A stretch of 64,000 bases of DNA from Prevotella aff. ruminicola Tc2-24 (lineage in GTDB: Bacteria; Bacteroidota; Bacteroidia; Bacteroidales; Bacteroidaceae), in assembly GCF_900110895.1 (NCBI RefSeq), contig NZ_FOIQ01000001.1:523460-587459 (forward strand), written 5' to 3'. Shown here piece after piece: positions 62,248-64,000 of the stretch. The position numbers and the translations under genes were made by a program. The notes beneath the pieces are model-generated. The model searched no databases and had not been told where the DNA came from. It was given only the letters and a program-made list of their open reading frames with translations. Numbering within the stretch: the first letter of the stretch is position 1; each line of letters starts with the position of its first letter.

Positions 62248-63309
62248 ATGAAAAAGAAAACCATCATCACCCTTCTGCTCACCCTCATCGCTGTGGTGGG
62301 ACAGAGTCAAGAGAACAACACCAGTTACACCTTCAAAAGCGATATCAGGGAGATCATCAAGGACATGGCCAACGACGATGTCACCCTTGAGAAGTACTTT
62401 CTCGTGGACTATGCGAGCAAAGAACCCATCACAAAGAAACAGGTCTGGAAGGACAGTGTGATCAGCATCAGCGGCAAGACCGATGCCCCGCGCCTGGTAC
62501 AACTCAGTCTTGAGATGAAGATTCCCGGTGGGGTCAGAACCAAGTCCTTCCCCTTTATCCTTGAACCAGGTGATATCGTGTTCACGATCGACACAAAGAC
62601 CTTCTCCGTTGGAGGCACCCCCAGGAACGAAGCCTTGTTCAAAGCGATCAACGAACTGCGAGAGGCTTATAAGGCAGACGACTTCGAGAAGGTCCGTCAA
62701 ATACCCAAGGATTATATCCTGCAGCACAAAGACGACATCAGTGCCGTCCTTATGCTGACCGCTAACGGGAAGCCTGATACGCCCGACGAGGCAGCAGAGC
62801 AACTCGCACTCATCGAGCAATGCGGTAACGTGGTTCGACAGCACCCTGCCATAATCAAAAGCATCGAAGATGCGAACACCATCCTGAACAGACCCAAAGA
62901 GGGGGATATGTTCAAGGATTTTGCCGTAGACTATGACGGTAAGACGCACCGTCTCTCCGACTACGTAGGGCGCGGCAAATATGTCGTTGTCGACTTCTGG
63001 GCCTCATGGTGTGGTCCCTGCAGAAGAGAGATTCCCAACCTCATCTCCTTATATGAGAAATATAAGAATCGTGACTTCACCATTGTCGGTGTTGCCGTGA
63101 ACGACAAGCCTGAGGCTACGTTGAAGGCTATCGCCCAGGATTCTATCCCCTATCCTCAGATACTCAACACACAAGACATCACACCGCATCTCTATGGCTT
63201 CGATGGCATTCCTTACATGGTTCTCTTCGCCCCCGATGGCCATATTCTCGCCTGCGGACTTCGTGGTGAGGCTCTTAACAACAAACTAGCAGAGATCTTT
63301 GGGGAATGA
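62248..63309 (+). CDS. TlpA-like thiol-disulfide oxidoreductase
   Basis: A 353-aa periplasmic or envelope protein. A signal peptide (KKKTIITLLLTLIAVVGQSQ) is followed by a DUF4369-type N-terminal beta domain (about residues 25-115), a helical linker, and a thioredoxin domain (about 220-353) with the redox-active C255-G-P-C258 (WASWCGPCRREIPNL). The cis-Pro segment is FDGIPYMVLF. Such proteins reduce or oxidise disulfides, for example in cytochrome maturation or redox defence. It overlaps the next gene by ATGA. Confidence 0.9.
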   Translation: MKKKTIITLLLTLIAVVGQSQENNTSYTFKSDIREIIKDMANDDVTLEKYFLVDYASKEPITKKQVWKDSVISISGKTDAPRLVQLSLEMKIPGGVRTKSFPFILEPGDIVFTIDTKTFSVGGTPRNEALFKAINELREAYKADDFEKVRQIPKDYILQHKDDISAVLMLTANGKPDTPDEAAEQLALIEQCGNVVRQHPAIIKSIEDANTILNRPKEGDMFKDFAVDYDGKTHRLSDYVGRGKYVVVDFWASWCGPCRREIPNLISLYEKYKNRDFTIVGVAVNDKPEATLKAIAQDSIPYPQILNTQDITPHLYGFDGIPYMVLFAPDGHILACGLRGEALNNKLAEIFGE

Positions 63310-64000
63310 AAAGACTGATAACAGCACTACTGCTGACAGCCAGTATGATGGCGTCGGCCCAGACGAACTACGACGACCCTACCCGTTGGGCGGTCGATGC
63401 CCAGTTTGGAGGAGCAATACCACTCATAGGACATAACGACCTGACAGGCCCCGGCTATTTCACGGGTTCTACGAAAGGACGTCATGGAACAGTCAACAAG
63501 CTACATGCAGAACTCTATATGCCCAACACTCATTTCTCAGTGAAAGGCGGTTACGAGCGCGAGCGACTCTCCATCCTATCGGGCGACGCCGAGACAGAAC
63601 TGAAAGAGATGATGTTGGGCGGTCGCTGGTATCCTGCACCTTGGATATGGAACGTGCAACCGTTCGTCGGACTTGATGGCTATCTGAATATCAGCAGTTT
63701 GAACGAGCATTATTCAATCAGTTCCTCAGAAGGATATCAGAGAACGACAGACATCCACCAGCCGCGCTTCAGTGTGGCTCCGGTCATTGGCATGGATATC
63801 TTTGTATTCTCTCACATCGCCATACAGATGGAGTATGGCTTCCGGGTGGGAGTTGGTTCTCACATGACCGCCACGTCCACCTTCAAGCGCATGCCCGGTG
63901 AGACTTTTGTGACCAAGAGCGACCTGCATCGTCATTGCTTCTCGATAGGATTGAAGGTAACCTTCCCGTTCAAGTTCACATCCGACGATGGCAGATCGTT
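63306..64000 (+). CDS. Outer-membrane beta-barrel protein, partial at window end
   Basis: At least 231 codons are open from the ATG at 63306 to the end of the window without a stop. A signal peptide MKRLITALLLTASMMASA is followed by Gly/Tyr/Phe-rich amphipathic strands (TRWAVDAQFGGAIPLIG, EMMLGGRWYPAPWIWNVQPF, RFSVAPVIGMDIFVFSHIAI, FSIGLKVTFPFKF), as in small outer-membrane barrel proteins. The start overlaps the TlpA-like gene's TGA as ATGA. Function unknown; the last strands appear close to the C-terminus. Confidence 0.8.
   Translation, partial: MKRLITALLLTASMMASAQTNYDDPTRWAVDAQFGGAIPLIGHNDLTGPGYFTGSTKGRHGTVNKLHAELYMPNTHFSVKGGYERERLSILSGDAETELKEMMLGGRWYPAPWIWNVQPFVGLDGYLNISSLNEHYSISSSEGYQRTTDIHQPRFSVAPVIGMDIFVFSHIAIQMEYGFRVGVGSHMTATSTFKRMPGETFVTKSDLHRHCFSIGLKVTFPFKFTSDDGRS

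Overview
The window looks like a chromosomal segment of a Bacteroidota bacterium, most likely a gut or rumen Prevotella-type member of the Prevotellaceae (inference). The evidence is repeated use of the Bacteroidota -7 promoter TAnnTTTG (often with TTTG about 20 nt upstream), few Shine-Dalgarno sequences, a Bat 'aerotolerance' operon, the DUF4295 gene beside rpmG, a LruC-domain lipoprotein, a GH10 xylanase with an internal carbohydrate-binding insert and a C-terminal sorting-type tail, and Bacteroidota-style AddAB and DUF5686 proteins. Base composition is moderate and even, apart from one visibly A+T-rich gene at 27183-27995. I see no insertion sequence, prophage, CRISPR array, rRNA or replication origin. 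LAYOUT. 1-7.4 kb: the 3' part of pyruvate:ferredoxin oxidoreductase, a secreted xylanase, an OmpH/Skp-like lipoprotein with a small membrane protein, aminoacyl-histidine dipeptidase with an overlapping lipoprotein gene, and a tRNA-Ser/tRNA-Glu pair. 7.4-19.4 kb (minus): a LruC lipoprotein, then a long operon read moxR, DUF58, a membrane protein, batA, a fused batB-batC, a fused batD-batE, a PAP2 phosphatase and queA. 19.5-27.1 kb (minus): map-tsaD-pncC; rpmB-rpmG-DUF4295; and ftsY-rimO-HU-(HU-TM-LysM), each with its own promoter and the last two with clear terminators. 27.2-32.6 kb (minus): cstA, a small barrel protein, nadC, a C69 dipeptidase and an A+T-rich two-TM protein of unknown function. 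32.7-39.2 kb (plus): a GHL10 family protein and the hexuronate genes uxuA, uxuB-like and uxaB, with a 625-nt intergenic region rich in inverted repeats. 39.2-50.2 kb (plus): uvrA, a DUF5686-like outer-membrane protein, addA and addB. 50.2-54.9 kb: an MFS/HAD pair diverging from a lipoprotein-rsmG-metallohydrolase run, then a TPR gene. 54.9-61.2 kb (minus): leuA-leuC-leuD-(leuA2/cimA)-leuB behind a leader that has every part of a classical translational attenuator. 61.4-64 kb (plus): a short-chain dehydrogenase, a TlpA-like thioredoxin and a beta-barrel protein cut by the window end. HOW IT FITS TOGETHER. Most of the window is housekeeping and polysaccharide/uronate catabolism of an anaerobe. 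The points that stand out are (1) the leu attenuator, with a leader peptide encoding both Leu and Ile codons and a 9-bp antiterminator; (2) a membrane-spanning HU-LysM protein whose linker is built from in-frame copies of a palindromic repeat; (3) the paired Bat gene fusions; (4) the inverted-repeat element between uxuB and uxaB; and (5) the A+T-rich orphan membrane protein.
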